From contig CAIRMO010000109.1 in assembly GCA_903879705.1 (NCBI GenBank), positions 39,278-103,277 on the forward strand: a stretch of DNA of 64,000 bases. The letters are read 5' to 3'. This document shows positions 7,883-20,113 of this stretch, one piece after another. This DNA is from an uncultured Candidatus Competibacteraceae bacterium (lineage in GTDB: Bacteria > Pseudomonadota > Gammaproteobacteria > Competibacterales > Competibacteraceae). Each line of letters starts with the position of its first letter. Position 1 is the stretch's first letter. A program made the translations under genes and the position numbers. The notes under the pieces are model-generated. The model saw only the letters and a list, made by a program, of their open reading frames with translations. It made no database searches and had not been told where the DNA came from.

Positions 7883-10717
7883 GTGACTGATTACAAAGAC
7901 ACCCTTAATCTCCCCCAGACTGCTTTCCCGATGAAGGCTGATCTTGCCAAACGCGAGCCGGAGTTATTGCGTTATTGGCGGGAACTGGATTTGTATCACC
8001 GGCAACGCGCCGAATTCGCCGGAAAGCCTAAATTTGTGCTGCATGACGGCCCGCCTTATGCCAATGGCATGATTCACATTGGCCACGCGGTGAATAAGGT
8101 GTTGAAGGACATCATTGTTAAATCGCGGACTCTCAGTGGGTTTGACGCGCCTTATGTGCCAGGCTGGGATTGCCACGGCTTGCCGATTGAGCAGATGGTG
8201 GAAAAGAAGCTGGGCAAGGTGGGAGTCAAGGTGGATGCCGCCGAGTTTCGCAATGTCTGCCGGACGTTTGCGGCAGAACAGGTCGCCAGTCAGAGTGCCG
8301 ATTTTCAGCGGTTAGCGGTGCTGGGTGACTGGGCGAATCCGTATTTGACGATGGATTTCCGGGCTGAGGCCGACATCGTGCGGTCACTGGCGAAGATCAT
8401 CGCTAATGGTCATTTACAGCGCGGGTCCAAGCCGGTGCATTGGTGTATTGACTGCGGGTCGGCGCTGGCTGAGGCTGAAGTGGAATATGAAGACCGTGAA
8501 TCGCTGGCGATTGACGTGCGCTTTCCCGTCGCCAATCCTGAAGCCTTGCTGGCCCGGTTGCATCATGTCGATGGTCATGACGGCAAAGGCGCTTGTTCAG
8601 TCGTGATCTGGACGACCACCCCGTGGACTTTGCCGGCTAACCGGGCGGTAGCGGTTAATCCCGGCTTTGAATATGTGCTGGCGCAAGTCGAAACCGACCG
8701 GGGCAGGGAACGGCTACTGGTTGCCGAACCGCTGTTGCAAGAGTCGCTGGCTCGCTGGCGGGTCGAGAATTATCAAATTATCGCTTACGGGCCGGGGACT
8801 GATCTGGAAGGATTGGCATTACGCCATCCGTTCTATGACCGGGAAGTGCCCATCATTCTCGGCGGTCACGTCACCACCGAGGCTGGCACCGGTGCCGTGC
8901 ATACGGCTCCCGCCCACGGTCAGGAAGATTATGCAGTGGGTTCCCGCTATGGCTTGCCGGTAGACAATCCAGTCGGGCCGGATGGCAAGTTTCTGGCCGA
9001 TACCCCGCTGTTTGCCGGATTACACGTTTTCGCCGCTAATGAACGGGTCATCGATACGCTGAAAGCCCACGGGATGTTATTGCGGGTGGCCCGGATTAAA
9101 CACAGTTACCCGCATTGCTGGCGGCATAAAACCCCGGTCATTTTTCGCGCCACTCCGCAATGGTTTATCAGCATGGAGCAGCAGGGTCTTCGTGCCCGCG
9201 CTTTGGAAGAGATTAAAAAGGTGCGGTTTACCCCGGACTGGGGCGAGGCCCGAATTCAGGGCATGGTTGTTAATCGCCCGGACTGGTGCATTTCCCGGCA
9301 ACGCTATTGGGGCGTGCCAATTACCCTGTTTATTCACAACCAGAGCGGCGAGTTGCATCCGAACACCTTGGAACTCATGGAGCAGGTCGCGCAACGAATT
9401 GAACAGGGCGGAATCAATGCCTGGTTTGAACTTGATCCGGCGGAATTACTGGGTGCGGGTGCGGCAAATTACACCAAGATGCCCGACACGCTCGATGTGT
9501 GGTTTGATTCCGGCACGACTCATTTTTCGGTGCTGGATCGTCGCCCGGAATTGCATTTTCCGGCAGATTTATATCTGGAAGGCTCGGATCAACATCGCGG
9601 CTGGTTTCAGTCCTCGCTACTGGCGTCGGTGGCGATGCGCGGCATTGCGCCCTATAAAGGATTGTTGACTCACGGCTTCACCGTCGATGCTCAAGGCCGC
9701 AAGATGTCCAAATCGATGGGCAATGTGGTTGCGCCGCAAAAAGTGGTCAATTCGCTGGGTGCCGACGTATTGCGGCTATGGGTCGCGGCGACTGACTATC
9801 GCGCCGAAATGGGGGTGTCCGACGAAATTCTCAAGCGGATGGCCGATTCCTACCGGCGGATGCGGAACACCGCCCGCTTTCTGCTGGGCAATCTCAACGG
9901 CTTTGATCCCGCGCAGCATTTATTGCCGCCGGAGCAAATGTTGGCCCTGGATCGCTGGGCAGTAGATCGGACCCGCCGCGTGCAGGAGGAGATTCTGGAG
10001 GCGTATGACCAGTACCAGTTCCATCTGATTTACCAGAAAATTCACAATTTCTGTTCGATCGATCTGGGCAGCCTGTATCTGGACATCATCAAGGATCGCC
10101 AATACACCACCGGCCGCGACAGCATCGCCCGCCGCTCGGCGCAGACCGCGATGCAGCACATTCTGGAAGCGATGACCCGCTGGCTGGCTCCGATTCTGAG
10201 CTTCACCGCTGAGGAGCTGTGGCGGAACCTGCCCGGTCAACGCGGCCCGTCGGTGTTCCTGACCACGTGGTATGAAGGGCTGTTTGCGGTCAGCGACGGT
10301 GAGGCCTTGAATGCGGCGTATTGGGATCGCTTGATTGCGGTGCGCGAAGCGGTTGGCAAGGAGCTGGAGAAAGTGCGAGTCACCGGCGGAATCGGCTCCG
10401 GGCTGGATGCGGCAGTGGATTTGTACAGCGATGGCGAATTGGCCGCGAATTTGGGCCAGATCGGTGATGAATTGCGCTTCTTCCTGATTACGTCTTATGC
10501 CCGAGTTCAACTCTTGGCCGTTAAGCCGGACGATGCAGTTGAAATCCAGATCAACGGACAAGCACTGGCGATTCGGGTAACGCCCAGCGCCCATGTCAAA
10601 TGTGTCCGCTGCTGGCATCACCGCGAAGACGTGGGCCAGAACGCCGAGCATCCTGAACTGTGCGGGCGGTGCGTGGAGAATGCGTTCGGGTTTGGGGAAG
10701 AAAGAAGGTTTGCGTAG
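7883..10717 (+). CDS. ileS: Isoleucyl-tRNA synthetase IleS
   Basis: 944 aa, close to the 938 of E. coli. It charges tRNA-Ile in the cytoplasm. The class I signatures are present: [15 protein letters not shown] (HIGH motif) near residue 58 and KMSKS near residue 607; the editing domain lies between. The C-terminal zinc-binding end has CVRCWH...CGRC. A GTG start at 7883 follows TTAGAGG, and [21 protein letters not shown] is the standard N-terminus. In many proteobacteria lspA follows directly; here the next 210 bp hold only a repeat, then convergent serA. Confidence 0.98.
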   Translation: MTDYKDTLNLPQTAFPMKADLAKREPELLRYWRELDLYHRQRAEFAGKPKFVLHDGPPYANGMIHIGHAVNKVLKDIIVKSRTLSGFDAPYVPGWDCHGLPIEQMVEKKLGKVGVKVDAAEFRNVCRTFAAEQVASQSADFQRLAVLGDWANPYLTMDFRAEADIVRSLAKIIANGHLQRGSKPVHWCIDCGSALAEAEVEYEDRESLAIDVRFPVANPEALLARLHHVDGHDGKGACSVVIWTTTPWTLPANRAVAVNPGFEYVLAQVETDRGRERLLVAEPLLQESLARWRVENYQIIAYGPGTDLEGLALRHPFYDREVPIILGGHVTTEAGTGAVHTAPAHGQEDYAVGSRYGLPVDNPVGPDGKFLADTPLFAGLHVFAANERVIDTLKAHGMLLRVARIKHSYPHCWRHKTPVIFRATPQWFISMEQQGLRARALEEIKKVRFTPDWGEARIQGMVVNRPDWCISRQRYWGVPITLFIHNQSGELHPNTLELMEQVAQRIEQGGINAWFELDPAELLGAGAANYTKMPDTLDVWFDSGTTHFSVLDRRPELHFPADLYLEGSDQHRGWFQSSLLASVAMRGIAPYKGLLTHGFTVDAQGRKMSKSMGNVVAPQKVVNSLGADVLRLWVAATDYRAEMGVSDEILKRMADSYRRMRNTARFLLGNLNGFDPAQHLLPPEQMLALDRWAVDRTRRVQEEILEAYDQYQFHLIYQKIHNFCSIDLGSLYLDIIKDRQYTTGRDSIARRSAQTAMQHILEAMTRWLAPILSFTAEELWRNLPGQRGPSVFLTTWYEGLFAVSDGEALNAAYWDRLIAVREAVGKELEKVRVTGGIGSGLDAAVDLYSDGELAANLGQIGDELRFFLITSYARVQLLAVKPDDAVEIQINGQALAIRVTPSAHVKCVRCWHHREDVGQNAEHPELCGRCVENAFGFGEERRFA

Positions 10718-10825
10718 TAGAGTACGGCTAGATTTCCTCTTTTTGGAGAGGGAATCCAGCTTCCGTTTTATTCTTGGCAACTGAATTCTCTGTACACTTA
10801 AAAATTTTAAGTCATTGATTTTAAA

Positions 10826-10904
10826 TTATACCGTTTCCCGATAGATTTTATCTTTTTCAGGTTAAAAACCACCCCGTTCGTCATACCCGCATTCGCGGGC
10901 ATGA
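10826..10904 (+). repeat. Half copy of the TTATACC..GGTATTA MITE-like element
   Basis: It shares about 79 bp (TTATACCGTTTCCCGATAG through the hairpin CATACCCGC-attc-GCGGGCATG) with the full copies at 25271-25399 and 30417-30543, but the right half is missing. It lies in the 210-bp gap between convergent ileS and serA, which holds nothing else. Confidence 0.75.
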
Positions 10905-10927
10905 TGTCCAGTGAAAGTCCCGGGGTT

Positions 10928-12166
10928 TCAATACAGCGCCCGAGTGCGAATCGTGCCGGGAACCTGATCCAGCCGTTTTTTCAGTTGCAAGGTCTCAGCC
11001 CGCGCGTCGCCGTCTATATCAATCACTACATAGCCGATCCGGGGGTTGGTTTGTAGATACTGGCCGGCGATATTGATCTGCTGTTCGGAAAACACGGCGT
11101 TGATGGCCGACAGGACGCCGGGCTGGTTGCGGTGAATATGCAGCAGCCGATGCTTGCCGGGATGTTCCGGCAATGACACTTCCGGGAAGTTGACTGAACC
11201 GAGCGTCGAGCCGTTGTTGCTGTATTTCAGCAGCTTGCCGGCGACTTCCAGTCCGATGTTCTGTTGCGCTTCTTCCGTGCTGCCGCCGACGTGCGGGGTT
11301 AGCAGCACGTTGTCAAACCGCCGCAATGGCGACACGAACTCATCCTCATTGGCCTTTGGTTCCTCGGGAAACACGTCAATCGCCGCGCCCGTCAGATGCT
11401 GCGATTCCAGCGCATGGATCAGCGCCGCTACATCTACCACCGTGCCGCGTGCGGCGTTGATCAGGGCCGCGCCTGGCTTCATCCGCGCCAGTTGCTTCGC
11501 ACCAATCATTTTGAAGGTCTGCGGAGTTTCCGGGACATGCAAGGTCACCACATCGGCACATTCCAGCAGGGCGTCCAAAGTGGGCAACGGTTGAGCATTG
11601 CCCAGCGCCAGCTTGGTTTCGATGTCGTAAAACACCACCCGCATTCCTAACGCCTCGGCCAGCACTCCAACCTGAGTGCCGATATGGCCATAACCGACGA
11701 TGCCCAGATATTTACCCCGCGCTTCATGGGAACCGGTGGCGGTCTTGATCCAGCCGCCGCGATGCGCCGCGGCATTGCGCTGCGGAATGCCGCGCAACAG
11801 GAAAATAATCTCGGCCAGTGCCAGTTCGGCCACGCTGCGGGTGTTGGAAAACGGCGCGTTGAACACCGGGACGCCCCGCAGTTGGGCTACATCCAGATCG
11901 ACCTGGTTGGTGCCGATGCAAAAACAGCCGATTCCAATCAGCCGGGGGGCGTGTTCCAGCACCGGTGCAGTCAGTTGGGTTACGGAGCGAATGCCGATGA
12001 AATAAGCATCGCTGACCGCTTCCAGTAATTGCGGTTCTGACAACGCCTTGGCGTAAGTAACGATGTTGGGATAGCCATCCGCCTGGAATGCGGCGACTGC
12101 GCTGGCATGAACACCTTCCAGCAGGAGGATTTTGATTCGGCTTTTGTCGAGGGAATTTTTGCACAT
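10928..12166 (-). CDS. serA: D-3-phosphoglycerate dehydrogenase SerA
   Basis: 412 aa, close to E. coli SerA (410). It oxidises 3-phosphoglycerate to 3-phosphohydroxypyruvate with NAD, the first step of serine synthesis. The sequence shows a 2-hydroxyacid dehydrogenase fold with the dinucleotide-binding GIVGYGHIGTQ around residue 160, the catalytic-region His in LLTPHVGGSTEEAQ, and a C-terminal ACT domain (about 340-412) that in the family binds serine for feedback inhibition. The ATG at 12166 gives a typical N-terminus (KIKILLLEGVH). It is divergent from pgm across a 368-bp gap. Confidence 0.96.
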   Translation of the reverse strand: MCKNSLDKSRIKILLLEGVHASAVAAFQADGYPNIVTYAKALSEPQLLEAVSDAYFIGIRSVTQLTAPVLEHAPRLIGIGCFCIGTNQVDLDVAQLRGVPVFNAPFSNTRSVAELALAEIIFLLRGIPQRNAAAHRGGWIKTATGSHEARGKYLGIVGYGHIGTQVGVLAEALGMRVVFYDIETKLALGNAQPLPTLDALLECADVVTLHVPETPQTFKMIGAKQLARMKPGAALINAARGTVVDVAALIHALESQHLTGAAIDVFPEEPKANEDEFVSPLRRFDNVLLTPHVGGSTEEAQQNIGLEVAGKLLKYSNNGSTLGSVNFPEVSLPEHPGKHRLLHIHRNQPGVLSAINAVFSEQQINIAGQYLQTNPRIGYVVIDIDGDARAETLQLKKRLDQVPGTIRTRALY

Positions 12167-14166
<2,000 letters not shown>

Positions 14167-14190
14167 ACGGGCAAGTCCAGGATGATCTAC

Positions 14191-14215
14191 AAGCCCGCGT
14201 CACAGCGGGCTTTTT
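14191..14215 (+). terminator. Rho-independent terminator of pgm
   Basis: AAGCCCGC (14191-14198), a 6-nt loop and GCGGGCTT form a perfect 8-bp stem followed by TTT, 25 nt after the pgm stop. Confidence 0.8.
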
Positions 14216-14396
14216 GGTGAACGGAAGAGCCGATTTCTACGATGCAACCGTTCAGACCCCATCTCCCCAGTGAAGCCAAAATGAGAATGGCTGATGGCAC
14301 CAGCGACGGGATGGATCATGGATAACTTTTGCTATGCTTTGCGCCATTCCTGCTCATGGCTGACCCGCCGACTCACTCTGCCTGCTCCGAGGTCCG

Positions 14397-16214
14397 ATGA
14401 ATATCCCGCAACACAGTCTGGCGCTGTACAAGAATGGTCCGGCCCGGGTCGTCGCGCTCGGCGATAAACTGGAAATTGAACTGGAGGATGGTCGGGTGCT
14501 GCGGGTTCGGCCCAAGGACATTGCGCTGCTGCATCCCGGCCCGGTGCGGACCCTGCGCGAAGTGGCGAATGCTCCGGTCGGTGAGGCCGAGGCGGCCTGC
14601 GAGTTGCTGGATAGTGGCCAGACAACCTTGGCCGACCTGGCGGAGCTGGTGTATGGCACCTATACGCCGGCTACCGCCTGGGCGGCCTGGCGACTGGTGG
14701 ACGAAGGGTTGTATTTCTACGGAAGGCCCGAGGCGATCACCGCCCGATCCTTGGCCGATGCGGCCCGGGAACGGGCGGTGCGCGAGGTCAAAGCGGCGGA
14801 GCGGGAGACCTGGAATGGCTTTCTGCAACGGGCGCGAGCTGGGTGCTGCGCCCCGCAGGATGCGCACTGGCTGCGGGAAATCGAGGAAGTGGCCTGGGGT
14901 GAACGCGAGCAGAGTCGGGTGTTGCAGGCGCTGGAGGTCCATCAAACCCCGGACAGCGCCCACGCCCTGCTCTTGCGGCTCAAACACTGGGACGGGGCGA
15001 TCAATCCCTGGCCGCGCCGGGCCGGGGCGACCTTGACGCCACCGATGATGGATTTGCCCAACCTGCCTGATGAGCCGCGCCGGGATTTGACCGGCTTGCC
15101 CGCCTTCGCCATTGATGACGAAGGTAATCTCGATCCCGACGACGCGCTCAGCCTGGACAGCGACCGGTTATGGGTGCATATCGCCGACGCCGCCGCTCTC
15201 ATTACGCCGGACAGTCTGGCTGATCAGGAAGCGCGGGCGCGGGGCGCAACCCTGTATCTGCCCGAAACGACCATCCCGATGCTGCCGGCGGCAGTCATTC
15301 CCCGGCTGGGACTGGGCTTGCTCGAAGTGTCGCCGGCGCTGTCGTTTGGTCTGAGCCTGGACGCGGAGGGCGCGGTCATCGATGTCGAAATCACCCCGAG
15401 CTGGGTGAGGGTGCAACGGTTGAGCTATGAGGACGTCGAGACCCGGTTGGAGCAAGAACCATTCCGCCGCTTGTATGAACTGGCTGAACGCCATCAGGCC
15501 CGCCGCCGCGCCAACGGGGCGATCTTCATTGACCTGCCGGAAGTGAGAATGCAGGTGAGTGATGGCCAGGTGAGCATCAAACCGGTGTCCCGGTTGCGAA
15601 GCCGGATGCTGGTGGCTGAGGCGATGGTGATGGCCGGCGAGGCGGCAGCCCGGTTCGCGTTGGCGCAGGAACTGCCGTTTCCATTCACCACACAGGAGGT
15701 CGCGGCGAACATCCCCGACCGGGCACCCGCCACTTTGGCGGGGATGTATGCCCTGCGCCGCAGTCTGCGGCCACGTCAGTACCGCAGTCTGGCCGGGCCG
15801 CACCGTGGACTGGGGTTGGAAGTGTATGCCCAGATCACTAGCCCGCTGCGCCGCTATCTCGATCTGGTGGCCCATCAGCAATTGCGAACCCTGCTGCGCG
15901 GTGGCGATCCGCTCGATGCCCAGGCGATCATTGAGCGGATCGGGGCGGCGGAAACAGCGGCCGCCGGGATACGGCGGGCCGAGCGGTTTTCGCGTGAACA
16001 CTGGACCCTGGTTTATCTCCAGCAGCATCCGCACTGGCAAGGCGAGGGCATTCTGGTGGAGAAACGGCAGCCGCGCAGCGTGGCGCTGATTCCTGAACTG
16101 GCGATGGAAACGCGGATCAAGGCGGGTGACAGCGCACCACTGGATGGTGGGTTACCGTTGCGGCTGACTGGGGTGGAACTGCCGGAGCGCGAAGCCTATT
16201 TCCGAGTCGAGTAG
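14397..16214 (+). CDS. RNase II/RNase R-type exoribonuclease (RNB domain)
   Basis: 605 aa. Predicted 3'-5' exoribonuclease. The RNB catalytic signature is IDDEGNLDPDDALS near residues 236-250, with the clustered Asp residues that bind Mg in RNase II, followed by LWVHIADAAALI. The segment YAQITSPLRRYLDLVAHQQL is the conserved RNB C-terminal part. The N-terminal ~200 residues form an SH3/winged-helix type region rather than the two clear cold-shock domains of E. coli Rnb, as in the shorter RNB proteins of Xanthomonas-type bacteria. ATG at 14397 follows CGAGGTCC. It stands alone between pgm and recN. Confidence 0.9.
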   Translation: MNIPQHSLALYKNGPARVVALGDKLEIELEDGRVLRVRPKDIALLHPGPVRTLREVANAPVGEAEAACELLDSGQTTLADLAELVYGTYTPATAWAAWRLVDEGLYFYGRPEAITARSLADAARERAVREVKAAERETWNGFLQRARAGCCAPQDAHWLREIEEVAWGEREQSRVLQALEVHQTPDSAHALLLRLKHWDGAINPWPRRAGATLTPPMMDLPNLPDEPRRDLTGLPAFAIDDEGNLDPDDALSLDSDRLWVHIADAAALITPDSLADQEARARGATLYLPETTIPMLPAAVIPRLGLGLLEVSPALSFGLSLDAEGAVIDVEITPSWVRVQRLSYEDVETRLEQEPFRRLYELAERHQARRRANGAIFIDLPEVRMQVSDGQVSIKPVSRLRSRMLVAEAMVMAGEAAARFALAQELPFPFTTQEVAANIPDRAPATLAGMYALRRSLRPRQYRSLAGPHRGLGLEVYAQITSPLRRYLDLVAHQQLRTLLRGGDPLDAQAIIERIGAAETAAAGIRRAERFSREHWTLVYLQQHPHWQGEGILVEKRQPRSVALIPELAMETRIKAGDSAPLDGGLPLRLTGVELPEREAYFRVE

Positions 16215-16348
16215 CAATGATTCTGCGCTGGACATACCGGCGACCGGCGACATGATAATCCGTCCCTATTCATTTCAATTCGATCTTGAAGGGTTAACAG
16301 CTACTGAAAATTTTGTTGACTTTCCTGGAATTTCATCAAAAATCTCCT

Positions 16349-16487
16349 CCGTTCTCAGGAACCTACCGCCAGTTGGGCGGGAAGTAACGCCTGTGGAGAG
16401 GAAGGCGCTGGCCAGGATTTAACAACCTCGGTGAAACCGGCCTCATTGAAGCAGGAAGTCAGCCATAAAATAAAACGCTATGGTTGA
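16349..16487 (+). pseudogene. TnpB 3'-end remnant (RNA-guided nuclease of an IS605/IS607-type element)
   Basis: One frame reads NLPPVGREVTPVER...ALARI then stops; another reads VKPASLKQEVSHKIKRYG and a stop at 16485-16487. Both look like the C-terminal tail of IS605/IS607 TnpB proteins, separated by a frameshift. The block 16349-16455 recurs inverted at 38539-38646 with about 90% identity, including the same stop region. The rest of the 325-bp gap (16215-16539) shows no gene. Family assignment is from recalled TnpB tails and is tentative. Confidence 0.45.
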
Positions 16488-16539
16488 TGCAACGGTAAAT
16501 CTTTTAACCCTGGCTGTACGCAAACGGGTTGCCAGTTCA

Positions 16540-18231
16540 TCATTTTCCTCCCACGGTCGTTGATAATGTAGCGCTTTCCAGCATCTCCCGCGCATGAGCC
16601 AGCGTGTTGGCAGTCAACTCGATCCCGCCCAGCATCCGGGCGATTTCCGTCACTCGCTCATCAGCATCCAGCGCCAACACTTGGGTGTGGGTACTTTCGC
16701 CATCGGTCTGTTTTTCAACCTTGAACTGCTGATGTGCTTGAGCGGCGACTTGCGGCAAATGAGTCACGCACAGCACTTGCCGGTTACTGCCGAGTTCCCG
16801 CAGTTCCCGGCCCACCACTTCCGCCACTCCGCCGCCAATTCCGGTATCCACTTCGTCGAAAATCAGGGTTGGAATCCGGGCGGCATGGGCGGTAATCACC
16901 TGAATCGCCAGACTGATCCGCGACAGTTCGCCACCGGATACCACTTTCGACAGGGGCCGCAACGGCTGGCCGGGATTGGCGCTGACCTGAAATTCCACCG
17001 TTTCCAGCCCGCCGGGGGTTGGCTTGTCCAGCGGTTCCAGAGCGATGCCGAATCGTCCGCCCGGCATGCCCAGCCCGGCCAGCGCCTGGGTAATGCGCTC
17101 GGTCAGGTCTCGCGCCGCCACCCCCCGCTGTTCGCTTAACTGCCCGGCGTTAGCCCGATACCCGGCCAGCGCCTCCTGCACCGCCTGCTGCACACTCTCC
17201 AGCCAGGTTTCACTGTGTTCAAGCGTGTCCAGTTCTGCCTCGAACCGGGTCCGCAAGCCTGGCAGTTCTTCCGCCGCCAACCGGTGCTTGCGGGCCAGAT
17301 GATGGGCGGCAGTCATCCGCTGCTCGACCCGCGCCAGATGAGCCGGATCGAGATCGAGGGATTGCACATAGTCGCGCAGTTCGCTACCCGCTTCCTGAAG
17401 CTGAATCAGCGCGGCATTGAGCAGTTCACTGACCGGCGTCAGGCGGGGATCGAGCCGAATCAAGCCATCCAGTTCGCGCAGACTGTGGGTGATCCGATCC
17501 GCGATAGTGCCTTCATCGCCTTCGGTCAGGCCGTTGAGCAATTGTTGCCCGGTGTCCAGCAATTGACTGGCGTGGGCCAACCGCCGCTGCTCGGATTCCA
17601 GTTCCGTGATCTCGCCCTCGGCCAGATTGAGCGCCGCCAGTTCGCGCAGGTGATGACGCAGAATGTCCAGCCGGGCATCGCGTTCGCTGCTGATCTGCTG
17701 CAATTGGCGCAACTCCTGGCGCAGTCGGCTCCAGGTCCGATACTGCTCGGCGACGGTCACCGCCAGCGCCTGATGACCGGCGTAATCGTCCAGCAGTTGC
17801 CGCTGGGCATCGCGCCGCAACAGCGATTGATGTTCATGCTGGCCGTGAATATCCACCAGCAACTCGCCCAGTTCCCGCAGCGCCTGAGCCGGTTGCGGTA
17901 CGCCATTGATGTAGTTGCGCGAGCGGCCATTACCGGCGACAACCACCCGCCGCACATGGCATTCCCGGTCCCGATCCAGATCACGCTCGACCAGCCAGGC
18001 CCGTGCCGCCGGCAACTGATCCAGATCAAAGGCAGCGCTGAGATCGGCCCGTTCGGCCCCGTGGCGAATGACTCCGCTATCGGCCCGGTCGCCGAGCAGC
18101 AGGCCAATGGCATCGACCAGAATCGACTTGCCAGCGCCGGTTTCACCGGTGACCGCGGTCATTCCGGCCGCCAGTTCCAGTTCCAGCATCTCGACAATGG
18201 CGAAATCACGAATCCGCAGATGGATCAGCAT
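16540..18231 (-). CDS. recN: DNA repair protein RecN
   Basis: 563 aa (E. coli 553). SMC-like ATPase that gathers broken DNA ends in double-strand break repair. Walker A is GETGAGKSILVDAIG near residue 30; the ABC signature VVSGGELSRISLAIQ and Walker B TLIFDEVDTGIGGGVA lie in the C-terminal third, with a long coiled-coil middle (about 150-370) rich in Leu, Gln and Arg. The ATG at 18231 gives the standard N-terminus LIHLRIRDFAIV. It follows nadK by 22 bp, the common gammaproteobacterial nadK-recN order. No LexA box was identified. Confidence 0.97.
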   Translation of the reverse strand: MLIHLRIRDFAIVEMLELELAAGMTAVTGETGAGKSILVDAIGLLLGDRADSGVIRHGAERADLSAAFDLDQLPAARAWLVERDLDRDRECHVRRVVVAGNGRSRNYINGVPQPAQALRELGELLVDIHGQHEHQSLLRRDAQRQLLDDYAGHQALAVTVAEQYRTWSRLRQELRQLQQISSERDARLDILRHHLRELAALNLAEGEITELESEQRRLAHASQLLDTGQQLLNGLTEGDEGTIADRITHSLRELDGLIRLDPRLTPVSELLNAALIQLQEAGSELRDYVQSLDLDPAHLARVEQRMTAAHHLARKHRLAAEELPGLRTRFEAELDTLEHSETWLESVQQAVQEALAGYRANAGQLSEQRGVAARDLTERITQALAGLGMPGGRFGIALEPLDKPTPGGLETVEFQVSANPGQPLRPLSKVVSGGELSRISLAIQVITAHAARIPTLIFDEVDTGIGGGVAEVVGRELRELGSNRQVLCVTHLPQVAAQAHQQFKVEKQTDGESTHTQVLALDADERVTEIARMLGGIELTANTLAHAREMLESATLSTTVGGK

Positions 18232-18253
18232 GGGCAGCAGGTCGGCGCGGCGG

Positions 18254-19153
18254 TCAGGTGAACGGCGAGGCTTCCGGGCCGAGGCCCCAGCGCAGCTTGG
18301 CCCGCAACAGTTTGAAATAGTCGTGATTGATGGGATGGATCAACCGCATCATGATCTCTTTCTTGCGAATGACAATCCGATCGCCCGGTTCAATCGCCAG
18401 ACTGACCTGGCCGTCGCAGGTAACCAGGATGTCAGTGGTGTTGGCGGCGTTCAGCACCACTTCGATGACGCTGTCGGCCTTGACCACGATGGGCCGATTG
18501 GTCAGGGTATGCGGGCAGATCGGCACCAGCACCACCGCTTCCAGTCCCGGATGAATGATCGGTCCACCCCCGGCCAGGGCGTAGGCGGTCGAACCGGTCG
18601 GAGTCGAAATGATCAGGCCATCTGCCCGGTAAGCATTAAGAAAGCGCCCGTCGACGAATGCTTCGACTTCGATGATGCGGGCGACTTCCCGCTTGTGGAC
18701 CACCACATCGTTGAGGGCGTCGGCCTCGCTGGCGACCTCGCCGCCGTGAATCACCTGAGCGTGCAACAGCGAGCGGCGCGCCTCACGGAATTGCCCGGCC
18801 AGCACCTCGTCGAGGCTGTGGGGAATTTCGCTGGGCGAAACGTCGGCCAGAAAGCCGAGCCGTCCCAGGTTGACCCCTAGAATCGGCACTTCGTAATTAA
18901 CCAGCGAGCGGGCGGCGTTAAGCATGGTGCCATCGCCGCCAAGAACGATCACCAGATCGCACTGCTGGCCCATGATGGCGCGGCTGACCACTTCCAGACC
19001 GCTGTCGGAAATCTGCCGGGCTGAACTTTCATCAATCAGCACCCGCAACTGGCGTTGCCGCAGATGATCGGCGATCTGGCTCAGGGTGCTGGAGAAATGG
19101 GGATCGCCAAATTTGCCGATCAGGCCGATAGTATGAAAAACCGGGTTGGACAT
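18254..19153 (-). CDS. nadK: NAD kinase NadK
   Basis: 299 aa from the ATG at 19153, which begins NPVFHTIGLIGKFGDP; an upstream in-frame start at 19255 would add 34 low-complexity residues. It phosphorylates NAD to NADP. The GGDGTML motif, NLGRLGFLAD, and the STPTGSTAYALAGGGPI loop are all present. It is cotranscribed with recN. A 7-bp tandem repeat lies 35-55 nt upstream of the start, in the probable leader/promoter. Confidence 0.96.
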   Translation of the reverse strand: MSNPVFHTIGLIGKFGDPHFSSTLSQIADHLRQRQLRVLIDESSARQISDSGLEVVSRAIMGQQCDLVIVLGGDGTMLNAARSLVNYEVPILGVNLGRLGFLADVSPSEIPHSLDEVLAGQFREARRSLLHAQVIHGGEVASEADALNDVVVHKREVARIIEVEAFVDGRFLNAYRADGLIISTPTGSTAYALAGGGPIIHPGLEAVVLVPICPHTLTNRPIVVKADSVIEVVLNAANTTDILVTCDGQVSLAIEPGDRIVIRKKEIMMRLIHPINHDYFKLLRAKLRWGLGPEASPFT

Positions 19154-19187
19154 CGTTTTGTACTGGGTGGGCGCAGGAAAGGTGGAA

Positions 19188-19208
19188 GGGTAAAGGGTAA
19201 AGGGTAAA
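19188..19208. repeat. GGGTAAA heptamer x3 upstream of nadK
   Basis: Three perfect copies of GGGTAAA in tandem, 35-55 bp before the nadK start (TTTACCC on the coding strand). Copy-number changes could alter promoter or leader spacing. Confidence 0.7.
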
Positions 19209-19357
19209 GAGGGCAACGCCGCCACAGGACCGATCGTGTAACATGCAGCAGTCAACGGTCGGTCACCATGTCGATGCCAGTAGATCTACGCGACAATCCA
19301 ACCGACTAAATCGAGAGCGAAAATTGATGTTTGATTCTTTATTATAGGTGTGCAAAA

Positions 19358-19993
19358 ATGCTCGCCATGAATAAGAACTATCGAATCAGTGAATTTGCCC
19401 AACGTATCGGACGGTCGGTTTCGACGGTGCGCCGTTGGGAAGCTGAAGGAAAGTTGACCAGCAAACGCTATCCCTCCGGCCAGCGTTATTTCGACGAATC
19501 CGATGTTCGGCAGTTAATGAGAGGGGGCGTTGAAAAACGCCTGACCGTGGTGTATTGCCGCGTGTCCAGCACCGGCCAGAAAGATGAGCTGGCCTCTCAA
19601 ATCACCGCTATGGAACTCTACTGTCGGGGCGCAGGCATTGCGGTCGATGAGTGGATACAGGAAGTCAGCAGTGGCATGAATTTTAAACGAAAGAAATTCA
19701 CCGCCCTGTTGGAAAAGATCATGCGTGGTGAAATCGCCCGTCTAATTATCGCCCACAAAGATCGCCTGATGCGATTCGGCTTTGGCCTGTTTGAACAGAT
19801 CGCCCAGGAAAATGGCTGTCAGCTTGAAGTGGTCAATCAGGAATCGTTGTCCCCTCAGCAGGAAATGGTAGAAGACCTGACCTCCATCGTCCACACCTTC
19901 TCCTGCCGGTTGCACGGTATCCGGAAATACCAAAATCAAATCAAAGACGATTTCCCTGAATACCCACTTAACCAGCCGGAATCGTGCGAATGA
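19358..19993 (+). CDS. tnpA: IS607-family serine recombinase/transposase TnpA
   Basis: 211 aa from the ATG at 19358, preceded by AGGTG at 7 nt (an ATG at 19367 is also possible). The N-terminal MerR-type helix-turn-helix reads YRISEFAQRIGRSVSTVRRW; the serine recombinase domain follows with VVYCRVSSTGQKDEL (the catalytic Ser in RVSS) and HKDRLMRFGF. These are the IS607 TnpA hallmarks. The usual tnpB partner is absent: downstream is a possible terminator and then hrcA. It sits between nadK (divergent) and hrcA, so it is probably a stranded or TnpB-less IS607 insertion. Confidence 0.92.
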   Translation: MLAMNKNYRISEFAQRIGRSVSTVRRWEAEGKLTSKRYPSGQRYFDESDVRQLMRGGVEKRLTVVYCRVSSTGQKDELASQITAMELYCRGAGIAVDEWIQEVSSGMNFKRKKFTALLEKIMRGEIARLIIAHKDRLMRFGFGLFEQIAQENGCQLEVVNQESLSPQQEMVEDLTSIVHTFSCRLHGIRKYQNQIKDDFPEYPLNQPESCE

Positions 19994-20061
19994 AAGCGAC
20001 CCGGATCGCCTTTGGCAACACGCCAACGGGAGCGATCCTGTCAACGAAGAGCGAAATGCTG

Positions 20062-20095
20062 AAAACCCTGACCAAGCAATTTTGCATAGGGTTTT
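20062..20095 (+). terminator. Possible terminator after IS607 tnpA
   Basis: AAAACCCT (20062-20069) and AGGGTTTT (20088-20095) form an 8-bp stem with an 18-nt loop, ending in four T residues, just before hrcA. It could terminate tnpA or lie in the hrcA leader. Confidence 0.35.
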
Positions 20096-20113
20096 AGGAT
20101 CGGAAGCCGCGCG

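Noticed and set aside
17215..18261. Long plus-strand open frame opposite recN, and similar long frames opposite clpB, the NRPS and cysI
   Set aside because: They mirror strongly coding genes in GC-rich DNA and show no domain, ribosome site or natural composition.
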